A stretch of DNA of 64,000 bases from Amycolatopsis sp. WQ 127309 (GTDB taxonomy: Bacteria > Actinomycetota > Actinomycetes > Mycobacteriales > Pseudonocardiaceae): contig NZ_CP095481.1 in the NCBI RefSeq assembly GCF_023023025.1, positions 4,526,001 through 4,590,000 on the forward strand, written 5' to 3'. The notes under the pieces are model-generated. The model worked only from the letters and a program-made list of their open reading frames with translations, was not told the origin of the DNA and made no database searches. Within the stretch, counting starts at the first letter, position 1; every line of letters starts with the position of its first letter. Of this stretch, positions 26,451 through 34,910 are shown piece by piece. A program made the position numbers and the translations under genes.

Positions 26451-26750
26451 CTAGTCGGCCGTGTGCCGGTTCAGGTTCTGCGAGGTCTTCACAACCGGGC
26501 ACAAAACGGCGATCGGCGTCATGACCGCGGTCAGCTCCACTGTGTTCAAGCCGGCGCTTTTCCGAGACACGACCAGCTTCGTGACGGTCACCTCTCTCGG
26601 GTACAGCTCTGCAACCGCTTTCGTGCTGCAGTAGGCCGCGTCGCAGATCGCCCCGGCTGTCGCGGACGCGGCAGGGGCGGAGACGACGAGCATTTCCGCC
26701 GCCAGGGCCGCGCCGGCCAGCGCCTTCGTCCCACGCCTCGTCAAAGACAC
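26451..26750 (-). CDS. Small secreted protein of unknown function
   Basis: The 99-aa product starts at a GTG with GGAAGAGG 8 nt before it. It has a signal peptide (cleavage near ASA-T, residue 30). The mature part is about 69 residues with three Cys (AICDAAYC and LCPVVK) and ends in a polar tail. No family was recognised. It sits 39 nt downstream of the TPR gene on the same strand and may belong to that operon, which also begins with a secreted peptide. Confidence 0.55.
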   Translation of the reverse strand: MSLTRRGTKALAGAALAAEMLVVSAPAASATAGAICDAAYCSTKAVAELYPREVTVTKLVVSRKSAGLNTVELTAVMTPIAVLCPVVKTSQNLNRHTAD

Positions 26751-26789
26751 CCGATCGGCCTCTTCCTGATCACGGGACCGTGTGGAGGT

Positions 26790-27977
26790 TCAGTGAACTT
26801 CTTCGTCGAACCCGAGGGGATCCCGCTCCACGCGCCGCAGAACCTGTTCGGCCTCCGTTGCCCGCCCGCCGCAGTGCAGCGCGGCAACGGCGATCTTGCG
26901 GCAGCCGCGGAGGCGGTCCGGCGCGCCTTCCAGCCTGATCAGGCGGTACGCCTCGGAGATCAGCTCCAGCGCGCGGGCGAAGTCCTGCTCCCGGTAGTGG
27001 AAATAAGCGGCGATCGACAGGGTTTCCCCGACCGATTCGGGGTGGTCGACCCGATTTTCGGCCAGATTGTCGTCGAGGGTGCGGACCGCGGCCGCCGGGT
27101 CGCCGCGTTTGAACTGCATCTGGGCGACGTTCGTCCGGATCTGACATCGGTAGCGAAACCCCGCGTCCCGGTCGATCAGGACCCATCCCTCGCGCGGGAT
27201 CGCCGTCAGCGCGTGGCGCACCGTCTTGTACGCGTCGTCGTGGCGGCCGCTCTTCAGCAGTGCCAACGCCTCCAGGTTCATCGCCAGTGCGCGCACGGTC
27301 GCTGCGTCCGCCGGCGACAGCGCACGGCGGCGCTCGGCGTCTCCCGCGTCCCGAACGAGCTCGGCGAGCAGGGTGAGTGCCTCCTGCGGCCGAGCGCGTC
27401 GTTTCAGGGTGTATGCCGCTTGCCGTAAGGCGACGAGCAAAGCGTCGGCCTCGCGCGGAGCGGCTTTCCCCGCCAGCTTGAACAGTTCATCGGCTACCGG
27501 CGGGTTCGCGTCGCCACCCGCGACCACGGCCGCGTACAGGAGCGCCCCCGGCGATCGAAGAGGAGCGCCCGACTCGAGCACGGCCGACACCAGCTCACGT
27601 GCCGTGGCCCACGCGCCCGCGAAGCACACCTGCGCGTCGATCACGGCGCACAGGTCCGTGTCCGAGTGCTCACCCGTCGCGTGGCGGGCCGCCCACTCGG
27701 CGGCGACGAGCCGCTCGACCGGTTCTCCGGCCTCGGGCAGCTCCTGCAGCTTCAGGTGCTCGGCGAGGAACACCGCCGCCTCGTCCATACCTCGGACGCC
27801 GAGGTCGGTGAGGTAGTTCGCCTGCACGCCCAGCCTTGTGGCGGGCACAGCGGGCAGCGCCGCCGGCCACGCGCGCTCGACCAGGCCGTACTGCGCGATC
27901 AAAGTACCTTCGGCGTGCGCTTGGAGCACCGAGCGCGCGACGCGCGTGGGCCACAGGACATCGTTCGCTCGGTGCAT
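26790..27977 (-). CDS. TPR-repeat cytoplasmic protein
   Basis: The 395-aa, mainly helical protein has no signal peptide or membrane segment. Its repeat-like pairs (AVFLAEHLKLQELPEAGEP, YFHYREQDFARALELISEAY, IAVAALHCGGRATEAEQVL) are of TPR type. The ATG has AGGTGGAG directly upstream. No HTH or enzymatic motif is visible. It follows a 69-aa secreted peptide gene by 62 nt, recalling Rap-Phr type pairs in gene order, although the DNA-binding or phosphatase part is not evident. A peptide-sensing role is speculative. Confidence 0.65.
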   Translation of the reverse strand: MHRANDVLWPTRVARSVLQAHAEGTLIAQYGLVERAWPAALPAVPATRLGVQANYLTDLGVRGMDEAAVFLAEHLKLQELPEAGEPVERLVAAEWAARHATGEHSDTDLCAVIDAQVCFAGAWATARELVSAVLESGAPLRSPGALLYAAVVAGGDANPPVADELFKLAGKAAPREADALLVALRQAAYTLKRRARPQEALTLLAELVRDAGDAERRRALSPADAATVRALAMNLEALALLKSGRHDDAYKTVRHALTAIPREGWVLIDRDAGFRYRCQIRTNVAQMQFKRGDPAAAVRTLDDNLAENRVDHPESVGETLSIAAYFHYREQDFARALELISEAYRLIRLEGAPDRLRGCRKIAVAALHCGGRATEAEQVLRRVERDPLGFDEEVH

Positions 27978-28039
27978 GCTCCACCTTTCGACGGCACGGA
28001 ACCGGCCCCCCAGTGCCGGTTCCGTGGTTCGGACGGGAC

Positions 28040-28249
28040 CTAGCAACTGGTCCCGGAATGGTGGTTCCAGCACTTGAGCAGACCGCTCACGGTCGCGTCG
28101 GAGCCGGCCAGCTCGGCCACCACCTGATCGGGTGTGGTGGCGGAGGTGGCCGTGTGGGTCTCGGCCGCGTTCGCGCCGCCGAGCAAGGTCAGCAGCAGGG
28201 TCGCTGCCGCCGACGAGAGAACAGACGCCCTGAGCAAGACGTTCTTCAT
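28040..28249 (-). CDS. Small secreted peptide, signal sequence plus Cys-bracketed tail
   Basis: The 69-aa product has a signal peptide ending near GANA-A (residue 28) and a mature peptide of about 41 residues. The mature part is Thr/Ser-rich and ends with LLKCWNHHSGTSC, so two Cys bracket an eight-residue loop at the very C-terminus. That suggests a disulfide loop or modified peptide. AAGGA lies 10 nt before the ATG. It is the first gene of a probable operon with the TPR protein. No modification enzyme is adjacent. Confidence 0.6.
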   Translation of the reverse strand: MKNVLLRASVLSSAAATLLLTLLGGANAAETHTATSATTPDQVVAELAGSDATVSGLLKCWNHHSGTSC

Positions 28250-28517
28250 CGCACCGGATTCCTTTCCGTCGGTTCCGGAGCCTCGGTCCGAGCCTCCGTT
28301 CGCCCTCCCGGGGCTTGATCAGCCTCACGGGGCGGGGGGCCGGCAAGGTAGGGGAAACACCCCCGGATTCCCGCGGCCGCGACCAAGGCCGATGACCCGA
28401 ACGGCGTAGCCCACACGTGTCAGGAGCTGGCCAATCGTGGAGGACTCCGGCACTATGGCTACCGCACGACCAGGTCGTGCCGCACCTACGTTGCGTACCC
28501 AGGGGAGGGGTCTCATC

Positions 28518-28700
28518 GTGGAGTTTGACACTGTGCCCGCGGACGACGTCGTCGGTGACGTTCTGCTACCCGCCGTCAGTACGACCGGCGAACGGAACGC
28601 CGCCTTGACCGGGCGCAAGCCTCGGGTGGACGTTTTCACGCTGAGCCTTTACTGCGATGGCCAGCCATCGGCTCGTGGCCTCTGCGAGGACGGCAGCTGA
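28518..28700 (+). CDS. Leader-like 60-aa peptide upstream of the LAL regulator
   Basis: GTG 28518 has a very strong AGGGGAGGGG 7 nt upstream. The peptide has an acidic N-terminal half (VEFDTVPADDVVGD), a GRKPR basic turn, and the C-terminal segment FTLSLYCDGQPSARGLCEDGS with two Cys and several Ser/Thr. There is no signal peptide. The layout resembles a ribosomally synthesised peptide precursor (leader then Ser/Cys core). No lanthionine synthetase, cyclodehydratase or radical SAM gene lies in the window. Alternative starts are GTG 28437 and ATG 28455. It ends 37 nt before the regulator. Confidence 0.5.
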   Translation: MEFDTVPADDVVGDVLLPAVSTTGERNAALTGRKPRVDVFTLSLYCDGQPSARGLCEDGS

Positions 28701-28737
28701 ACGGCGTCCGGAGCCGGGCCGCGGCCCGGGAGCGGGC

Positions 28738-31650
28738 ATGCTGCTGAGATCACCGGACCTGATCGGCAGGCACCGGGAGCTTCGACGCCTGCGTGAAGCA
28801 TGGGATCGGACACGAGGCGGCTCCGGCGAACTCGTGCTGCTGCTCGGCGACGCCGGGATGGGCAAGACCCGGCTGGCCGAGGAACTGGCGGAGACCGCGG
28901 CGTCCGGAGGTGCCCGGGTACTGCGCGGTCGGCGAGGCTCGGTGGGATCTCCGGTTCCCTACCGTCTCCTGGCCGAGGCGCTGCTCTCGCTGGCCCGCTC
29001 GGCCGACGAGGTGATGACCGCCGAGCTCGGCCCCTACCTGCCCGCGCTCGGCGCCCTCGTGCCGGATTGGTGGCGGGAAAGCCATCGCGGTTACCAGGTC
29101 TCACCCTTGACCGTGGCTGAAGCGGCTTTGCGGCTGCTCACCGTCGTCAGCCGGAACCAGGGGTGCGTCCTCCTCCTCGAGGACCTCCACGACGCCGACA
29201 CCGAGACGCTGTTCGTTCTCGACTACCTGATCGGCTCCCTGGCCGAAACGCGGCTCCTCGTGGTGGCCACGGCGCGCCGTGACGCGCCGGCGACACTCGG
29301 CATGGCCGCGGCCGCCGCCCAACGTGGTCGCTGCACCGTCCTCGAACTCGCCTGGCTCGATCGAGCCCATGTGCACGAGATGGTCGCGGGCTGTCTGGGC
29401 ACGGCGGTGCCGCAGGTGCCCGACGAGGTGGCCGACTGCCTCTTCCGGTTGAGCGCGGGCAATCCCCTCGCGGTCGAAGAGCTGCTCTACCAGATGATCC
29501 GTGACGACGTGCTCACCGAGATCGGCGGACGCTGGCGCATCGCCGAAGTGTTCCCGGCCGTGCCGGCCGCGCTGACCGCCGCGATCGCCAGGCGAGCCGG
29601 ACAGATGGAGGAAGCCGCTCGGAGCGTCCTTTCGCACGCGGCCGTGCTCGGTCTCCGGTTCTCCCTGGCGGTCGCCTGCCGGGCGGCGGACGCCGACGAG
29701 CGGACCACCCTCTCGTTCGTCCGCTCGGCGGTCGCCGGTCAGCTGATCGAACCGGAAAGCGAGCTCCCCGGCTGGTACTCGTTCCGGCATGCGCTCACCG
29801 TCGACGCGCTGCGGTCCCTGCACGATCCGGTGACCCTTGCGCGGCTGGCCGCCCGTGCCGCCGACGCCGTGGAGGGGGAGCATCCCGGCCTGCCCGGGGA
29901 CTGGTGCCCGCTGGCCGCCTCCTTGCGCCTGGCCGCCGGGGACGAGCCGGCGGCCGGACGCCTCCTGGCCCGCGCGGGCCAGGAGGCCTTCGACCGCGGC
30001 GGCGCGGACACCGCCGCGGATCTGCTCACCAAGGCCGACGCTCTGCTGCTCGGCGATCCCGACCTGAACCTGCGTGGTGAAGTGCTGGAAGCGCTGGTCC
30101 TCGCCCTGGGTGAAGCCGGGCGGTTCGATCGCGCCGCCTCCTTCTCGCCGCGGTTCGTCGAGCTGGGCACCTCCGATCGCGCCGTCGCCCTCCACATCGG
30201 GCTCGCCTGGGCCGCCTACCTGGGCGGTCAGTTCGAAACCGCCTTGAGCGAGGTTGCGGCGGCGCGCGAACTGGCGGCCGGATCACCTCGCGGAGCACAC
30301 CACGCCGCCATCGACGCCGTGCACGCGAACCTGTTGATCGAACTCGACGGGACCGAGCGCATCGGCACGGCGCACCGGCTGGCCCAGCGCGCCCTCTCGT
30401 ACGCCGAAGGCCACGACGAGCCGGTCATCGCGTGCCAAGCTCTGCTCGCGCTCGCTTGCGTCGCTCGAGAAGAGTCCCTGGACGGTGCCGAGGCGTTCTA
30501 CGAACGCGCCCGCGCTCTCACCGAGCAGCATCGGCTGCCGGTCTGGCGTGCGCACGTGCTTCTGCGGCTGGGCGGGCACCGGGTCGTCTTCACCGGCGAC
30601 GTGCACGTCCTCGAGCTCGCGCGGGAGGAGGCCGGGCAAACCGGTGCCGTCACCGTGGGCCTCATGGCCGACGCGATCCTCCTGTTCTACAGCCGGGTGC
30701 TGCGCGGCGTCTTCGACGGCACCGCGGAACTGCTCGGCGACGACGTCCGCACCGCGACACGGTTCCAGCTCGTGGACCTGGTGCGCTACCTTCACGCGAT
30801 CCGCGCGGTTTCCGCAGCCCACCAGGGCGATCGGCCGGGGATGGAGCGCGCGATCGGCGACTTCCTGCGGTGCGGCGGTGCCGGCCAGGCGGAGATGTCG
30901 CTGGTCCTCGGCCTCGCCCGGGCGTTCTGCGCGCTGCTGGAGGAAGACCGCGACCGAGCCCTGCTCGACCTGACCGCCGCGGCCGGCTACCTCGACAGGT
31001 TCCCCGGTTCGTTCCCCTTGGCCGGTCCTCGGGGCATCTCGGTGCTGGTGCGTGCCCTCGACGGCACGGCGACCGTGCAGGAGGTGAGGGAGCAGGCTCG
31101 CCACCCCGACAGCTGCCTGCGCTGGAATCGGCAGTTCACCTTCTTCGCCGAGGCTGTGCTGCTCGGGCGACGTGGTGACGGCGAGGCGGCCACTGCAGCG
31201 TTCGGAGCAGGTCTTCGAGCGTCCGAACCCTTTCCCGTGGCCCGTCACCTCGGCGTCCGTCTGGTCGCCGAAGCTGCCATCGCCGACGGCTGGGGTGATC
31301 CGGTCGGCTGGCTGCGCGCCGCGGAAGAGTACTTCCACAACGCCGGTGTCCACGTTGCGGCTCGCGCTTGCCGGGGGTTGCTGAGGGCCACCGGCGCGCC
31401 GGTCGTGCAGCGGCGGTCCGGCTTCGAACACCTGCCGGCGCAGCTGCAGCGGGCACGCGTGACGACGCGGGAGTTCGACGTACTGCAGCTGCTGTCGGAA
31501 CGCCTCGGCAACCAGGAGATCGCCCGGCGGCTGCACATCTCGCCGAAAACGGTGGAGAAGCACGTGTCCAGCCTCAAGACGAAGACCAACCTCGATCGAC
31601 CGGCGCTCTGCGCCTACGCCGCCGGATTCCGGACCGAAGCGGTCCGCTGA
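28738..31650 (+). CDS. LAL-family LuxR regulator (large ATP-binding)
   Basis: The 970-aa protein has an N-terminal AAA/NACHT-like ATPase with Walker A GDAGMGKT (37-44) and Walker B VLLLEDLHDAD (about 143-153). A long helical TPR-like middle follows. The C-terminal LuxR HTH is at about 906-960 (TREFDVLQLL, NQEIARRLHISPKTVEKHVSSL). LAL proteins are pathway-specific activators, often for natural products or transport. The ATG at 28738 has GGGAG 5 nt before it; the frame is open to 28657. It is probably cotranscribed with the 60-aa peptide. Confidence 0.88.
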   Translation: MLLRSPDLIGRHRELRRLREAWDRTRGGSGELVLLLGDAGMGKTRLAEELAETAASGGARVLRGRRGSVGSPVPYRLLAEALLSLARSADEVMTAELGPYLPALGALVPDWWRESHRGYQVSPLTVAEAALRLLTVVSRNQGCVLLLEDLHDADTETLFVLDYLIGSLAETRLLVVATARRDAPATLGMAAAAAQRGRCTVLELAWLDRAHVHEMVAGCLGTAVPQVPDEVADCLFRLSAGNPLAVEELLYQMIRDDVLTEIGGRWRIAEVFPAVPAALTAAIARRAGQMEEAARSVLSHAAVLGLRFSLAVACRAADADERTTLSFVRSAVAGQLIEPESELPGWYSFRHALTVDALRSLHDPVTLARLAARAADAVEGEHPGLPGDWCPLAASLRLAAGDEPAAGRLLARAGQEAFDRGGADTAADLLTKADALLLGDPDLNLRGEVLEALVLALGEAGRFDRAASFSPRFVELGTSDRAVALHIGLAWAAYLGGQFETALSEVAAARELAAGSPRGAHHAAIDAVHANLLIELDGTERIGTAHRLAQRALSYAEGHDEPVIACQALLALACVAREESLDGAEAFYERARALTEQHRLPVWRAHVLLRLGGHRVVFTGDVHVLELAREEAGQTGAVTVGLMADAILLFYSRVLRGVFDGTAELLGDDVRTATRFQLVDLVRYLHAIRAVSAAHQGDRPGMERAIGDFLRCGGAGQAEMSLVLGLARAFCALLEEDRDRALLDLTAAAGYLDRFPGSFPLAGPRGISVLVRALDGTATVQEVREQARHPDSCLRWNRQFTFFAEAVLLGRRGDGEAATAAFGAGLRASEPFPVARHLGVRLVAEAAIADGWGDPVGWLRAAEEYFHNAGVHVAARACRGLLRATGAPVVQRRSGFEHLPAQLQRARVTTREFDVLQLLSERLGNQEIARRLHISPKTVEKHVSSLKTKTNLDRPALCAYAAGFRTEAVR

Positions 31651-31770
31651 TACTGGCGAAGTGACGCCTTTGACGCCGCTCCGCCGGCGGAGCGGGCCAG
31701 GCTGTGACACTTGTCGAACTCGATATCGCGCTTCGTGCGGTGCTCGTCGAACAGGACAGTGGACGTGCCC

Positions 31771-31813
31771 GGCTTGGGGCTCCTGACACCACTGGTGTCA
31801 GGAGCCCCAAGCC
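31771..31813. terminator. 20-bp perfect hairpin, bidirectional terminator
   Basis: The arms at 31771-31790 and 31794-31813 are exact reverse complements around the loop ACT. It lies between the convergent LAL regulator and CHAP hydrolase genes, ending 24 nt before the latter's stop codon, so it can end both transcripts. Confidence 0.85.
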
Positions 31814-31837
31814 GTGAAGACCGATCCTTTCGGTGGG

Positions 31838-33304
31838 TCAGGCGAGCGTTTCCAGGTGCATGGACCGATCGGGCATTCCGGTGACCGCGATGGACAGCAC
31901 CTTGCCGCCGCCGTCGGAGATGGTCGGGGCGGCCCAGCTGCCGTCGGCGTTGCGGATGTGGTCGAAGACCTTGCCGCCCGTCAACGTCTCCAGGTGCATC
32001 GAGCCGTCGATCATGCCGGTGATCGCGATCTGCTGCACCGTGCCGCCGTTGTCGGAGACGGCCGCGCCGGTCCAGTTTCCGTTGGGCAGGCGGACGTTGT
32101 CGAAGACCCGGCCGCCGGTCAGGGTTTCCAGGTGCATCGACCCGTCGGGGAGGCCGGCCACGGCGATCTGCTGGACGGTGCCGCCGCCGTCGGAGATGGC
32201 CGCGCCGCTCCAGCTGCCGTCCGGCCGGAGCACGTTGTCCCAGACGACGCCGCCGCTGAGCGTCTCCAGGTGCATCGAGCCGTCGGGCAACGCGGCGACC
32301 GCGATCTGCGAAACGGTGCCGCCGGTGTCGGACGCCGTCAGGGCGGTCCAGCTGCCGTCGGCCAGGCGGACGTGGTCGAAGACCTTCCCGCCCGTCAACG
32401 TCTCCACGTGCATCGAACCGTCGGGCATGCCGGCCACGGCGATCTGCTGAACGGTGCCGCCGCTGTCGGAGATGGCCGCGCCGCTCCAGCTGCCGTCCGG
32501 CCGGCGTTCGTTGTCCCAGACGACACCGCCGCTGAGCGTCTCCAGGTGCATCGACCCGTTGGGCAGCGTGGCGACCGCCATCTGGGAGACGTGGCCGCTG
32601 CCGTCGGCGACACCCGGGCCGCTCCAGGTGCTGGTGCTGTCGAGGACGTTGTCGAACACCTTGCCGGTGGTCGGTCCGCCGCCGGACACGCCCGGCGGGC
32701 TGACGTAACCCGAGATGGGCCAGCTGTTGCCCCCGGAGACCGCGGTGATGGGGTTGATCGTCTCCTGGACGACTTTGTTCAGCGCCGCGGTGCTGCCGCC
32801 GTAGTCGCCGTTGACGGTGGTGATCGTGCCGTTCGCGTTGACCGAGTAGACGATGCCGACGTGCCCGCCGAGCCCCGCGTTGGGCGCGCCGAACACGACC
32901 AGGTCGCCGGGGGCCGGGTTGCCCATGGTGCCGTTCGCCCGCGGCTTCCACACGCCGTTCTGCATGGCCCAGCCGCCGACGCTGGTGGCGACCCACAGGT
33001 TCGGGCTCGGGTTGACGCCGGCGCCCCGCCAGATCCAGCCGGCGAAGACCGCGCACCAGAAGGCGTCGCAGGCCGACTTGCCGCCGGCGTCGGCGAACCC
33101 GCTGCAGCCCTGGCCCACCTTGGAGTGGGCGAGATCGGCGATCGCCTGCCGGGTGACCGCGGCCGTGGTCCGCGGTGCGGCTACTGCGGGTGCCGTTGTG
33201 GTGGAAGCGTTCGCGGGCAGTCCGCCGGCGGACATCGCGACCGCGACACAGGCGATCACGACCAGCGCCGACCGTCTCGCCCGGCCCTTTGTGGTGGTGA
33301 ACAA
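31838..33304 (-). CDS. Secreted CHAP-domain cell-wall hydrolase with six 46-aa repeats
   Basis: The TTG start at 33304 follows GAGGAG by 6 nt and gives a signal peptide (cleavage near ANA-S, residue 34). The 488-aa protein has a CHAP (NlpC/P60-like) amidase or endopeptidase domain at about 60-185, with catalytic Cys84 in FWCAVF and His148 in GGHVGIVY. The rest, residues 213-488, is exactly six repeats of 46 residues ending in DGSMHLETL. These are probably blades of a beta-propeller that binds cell wall or glycan. It lies 32 nt downstream of the SLT-type paralogue and shares its operon. Confidence 0.82.
   Translation of the reverse strand: MFTTTKGRARRSALVVIACVAVAMSAGGLPANASTTTAPAVAAPRTTAAVTRQAIADLAHSKVGQGCSGFADAGGKSACDAFWCAVFAGWIWRGAGVNPSPNLWVATSVGGWAMQNGVWKPRANGTMGNPAPGDLVVFGAPNAGLGGHVGIVYSVNANGTITTVNGDYGGSTAALNKVVQETINPITAVSGGNSWPISGYVSPPGVSGGGPTTGKVFDNVLDSTSTWSGPGVADGSGHVSQMAVATLPNGSMHLETLSGGVVWDNERRPDGSWSGAAISDSGGTVQQIAVAGMPDGSMHVETLTGGKVFDHVRLADGSWTALTASDTGGTVSQIAVAALPDGSMHLETLSGGVVWDNVLRPDGSWSGAAISDGGGTVQQIAVAGLPDGSMHLETLTGGRVFDNVRLPNGNWTGAAVSDNGGTVQQIAITGMIDGSMHLETLTGGKVFDHIRNADGSWAAPTISDGGGKVLSIAVTGMPDRSMHLETLA
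31841..32668 (-). repeat. Six tandem 138-bp coding repeats (CHAP protein)
   Basis: Six units of 138 nt encode 46-residue blades with the pattern G-G-x-V-(F/W)-D-N/H ... DGSW ... GGTVxQIAVxG(M/L)PDGSMHLETL. Even-numbered blades resemble each other most, as if built from a two-blade unit. The sequence is strongly similar to 33340-34167. Confidence 0.9.
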
Positions 33305-33336
33305 CGTATTCTCCTCGTGGTCGTGACGCGGTTCGG

Positions 33337-34701
33337 TCAGACGAGCGTTTCGAGGTGCATGGACCGATCGGGCATTCCGGTGACGGCGATGAAGAAGACC
33401 TTGCCGCCGCCGTCGGAGATGCTCGGCGCGGCCCAGCTGCCGTCGGCGTTGCGGATGTGGTCGAAAGCCTTGCCCCCGGTCAGGGTTTCCAGGTGCAGGG
33501 AGCCGTCGACCATGCCGGTGATCGCGATCTGCTGCACCGTGCCGCCGTTGTCGGACACGGCCGGGCCGGTCCAGTTCCCGTTGGGCAGGCGGACGTTGTC
33601 GAACACCCGGCCGCCGGTCAGCGTCTCGAGGTGCATCGAGCCGTCGGGCAGGCCGGCGACGGCGATCTGTTGGACGGTGCCGCCGCCGTCGGACACGGCC
33701 GGGCCGCTCCAGCTGCCGTCGGGCCGCAGGACGTTGTCGAAGACCCGGCCGCCGTTGAGGGTCTCGAGGTGCATCGAGCCGTCGGGCAACGCGGCGATCG
33801 CGATCTGGGAGACCGCGCCACCGCCGTCGGCGAGGGTTACGGCGTCCCAGCTGCCGTCGGCGCGGCGGATGTGGTCGAAGACCTTGCCGCCGGTCAACGT
33901 CTCCAGGTGCATGGACCCGTTGGGCAGGCCGGCGACGGCGATCTGCTGGACGGTGCCGCCGCCGTCGGAGATGGCCGCCCCGCTCCAGCTGCCGTCGGGG
34001 TTGCGGACGTTGTCGAAGACCAGGCCACCGCTGAGGGTTTCCAGGTGCATGGAGCCGTTGGGCAGCGCGGCGACCGCGATCTGCGAGACGCTGCCGCCGC
34101 CGTCGGAGACGCCCGCGCCGCTCCAGGTGCCGTTGCCGTCGAGGACGTTGTCGAACACTTTGCCGGTGCGGTGTGCGGGCGGCGTCGACCCGAGCCGGTC
34201 GATCGCCGCCTGCGCCACGCTTTCGTGACTCAGGTAGGCGCCGGAGTTGTAGGTGGTCCAGGGGGCCCAGTTCGTGCCGCCGTTGGAGATGGACCAGGCG
34301 GCGCCGGCGTTGCACTGGGCGTCGAGCAGGCAGGACACGGCGATGCCGTGGACGCTGTTGATCTGCCACAGCCCGTAGTCCGTCGAACCGTTCGAGTTGT
34401 GGGCCTGGGCGCTGGGGTTGCAGCCGGATTCGGCGAGGGCCACGGAAACGGCGACGAGCAGGTTGTGGCCGGAGAAGCCGGCGTTCACCGCGACCTGCGC
34501 GCAGAGATCCGCTCCGACGGGGGCCGCGACCCTCGGCGATGCGGCGGGCGTCCCCTGTCCTTCCGTGTTCGGCGCGACGGGATGGGGGCCGGTCGACGCG
34601 GAGGCCACGCCGCCACCGGTGAGTGCCGCGGCGACCGCGGTCACGAGCACCACTTGCCGGGACCACGCGCATCTTCGTGTCCTGCGAACAGAATTCTTCA
34701 C
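33337..34701 (-). CDS. Secreted lytic-transglycosylase-like protein with six 46-aa repeats
   Basis: The GTG start at 34701 follows GAGGA. The 454-aa protein has a signal peptide (cleavage near ASA-S) and an SLT/goose-lysozyme-like domain at about 65-170. Features are a probable catalytic Glu91 in ALAESGCNP, STDYGLWQIN and NAGAAWSISN. Residues 179-454 are exactly six 46-residue repeats like those of the downstream CHAP protein. It is predicted to cut peptidoglycan glycan strands outside the cell while the repeats anchor it. It is first gene of the two-hydrolase operon. Confidence 0.82.
   Translation of the reverse strand: MKNSVRRTRRCAWSRQVVLVTAVAAALTGGGVASASTGPHPVAPNTEGQGTPAASPRVAAPVGADLCAQVAVNAGFSGHNLLVAVSVALAESGCNPSAQAHNSNGSTDYGLWQINSVHGIAVSCLLDAQCNAGAAWSISNGGTNWAPWTTYNSGAYLSHESVAQAAIDRLGSTPPAHRTGKVFDNVLDGNGTWSGAGVSDGGGSVSQIAVAALPNGSMHLETLSGGLVFDNVRNPDGSWSGAAISDGGGTVQQIAVAGLPNGSMHLETLTGGKVFDHIRRADGSWDAVTLADGGGAVSQIAIAALPDGSMHLETLNGGRVFDNVLRPDGSWSGPAVSDGGGTVQQIAVAGLPDGSMHLETLTGGRVFDNVRLPNGNWTGPAVSDNGGTVQQIAITGMVDGSLHLETLTGGKAFDHIRNADGSWAAPSISDGGGKVFFIAVTGMPDRSMHLETLV
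33340..34167 (-). repeat. Six tandem 138-bp coding repeats (SLT protein)
   Basis: Same period and motif as 31841-32668. Blades in equivalent positions of the two proteins are more alike than neighbouring blades: blades 5 and 6 differ at only a few residues between the proteins. This indicates duplication of the whole array or gene conversion. Confidence 0.9.
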
Positions 34702-34844
34702 CAGAGTTCCTCATTTCGGTTTCTCGATGGCGTCACTGCGGCTCGTCGGCCGTGGGCCTGGTTGCGGCACTGTTTCGTCTGCGGGAGAAGCGATCCCGTG
34801 ACTTCGCCGGCGGTGAGCTTGGCCGTGGTCGAGACCATAGCCGA

Positions 34845-34879
34845 GATTTATCCACCTGGTCAATCCATGTGGATAAATC
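34845..34879. promoter_or_regulatory. TetR operator candidate
   Basis: GATTTATCCAC and GTGGATAAATC are perfect 11-nt inverted arms with a 13-nt spacer, ending 31 nt before the TetR start at 34911. It is AT-rich against the surrounding DNA. It suits autoregulation and possibly control of the divergent hydrolase operon. Confidence 0.6.
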
Positions 34880-34910
34880 GCTTGGTTAAGAGGGTGGGTA
34901 CACTCCGGCC

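Noticed and set aside
28518..28700. Assignment to a defined lanthipeptide class
   Set aside because: The tail has Ser and Cys, but no synthetase or known leader motif is in the window, so only a generic precursor-like call is made.
31841..34167. CRISPR-like regularly spaced repeats
   Set aside because: The 138-bp units are contiguous, in frame and encode protein blades. There are no short repeats with unique spacers and no cas genes.
31814..34228. 804-codon plus-strand frame with its own repeats
   Set aside because: It mirrors the 138-bp coding repeats of the two hydrolases. The minus frames carry signal peptides, catalytic residues and ribosome binding sites.
31838..34701. Prophage endolysin module
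   Set aside because: Both enzymes have signal peptides, and no holin, phage structural gene or integrase is nearby.
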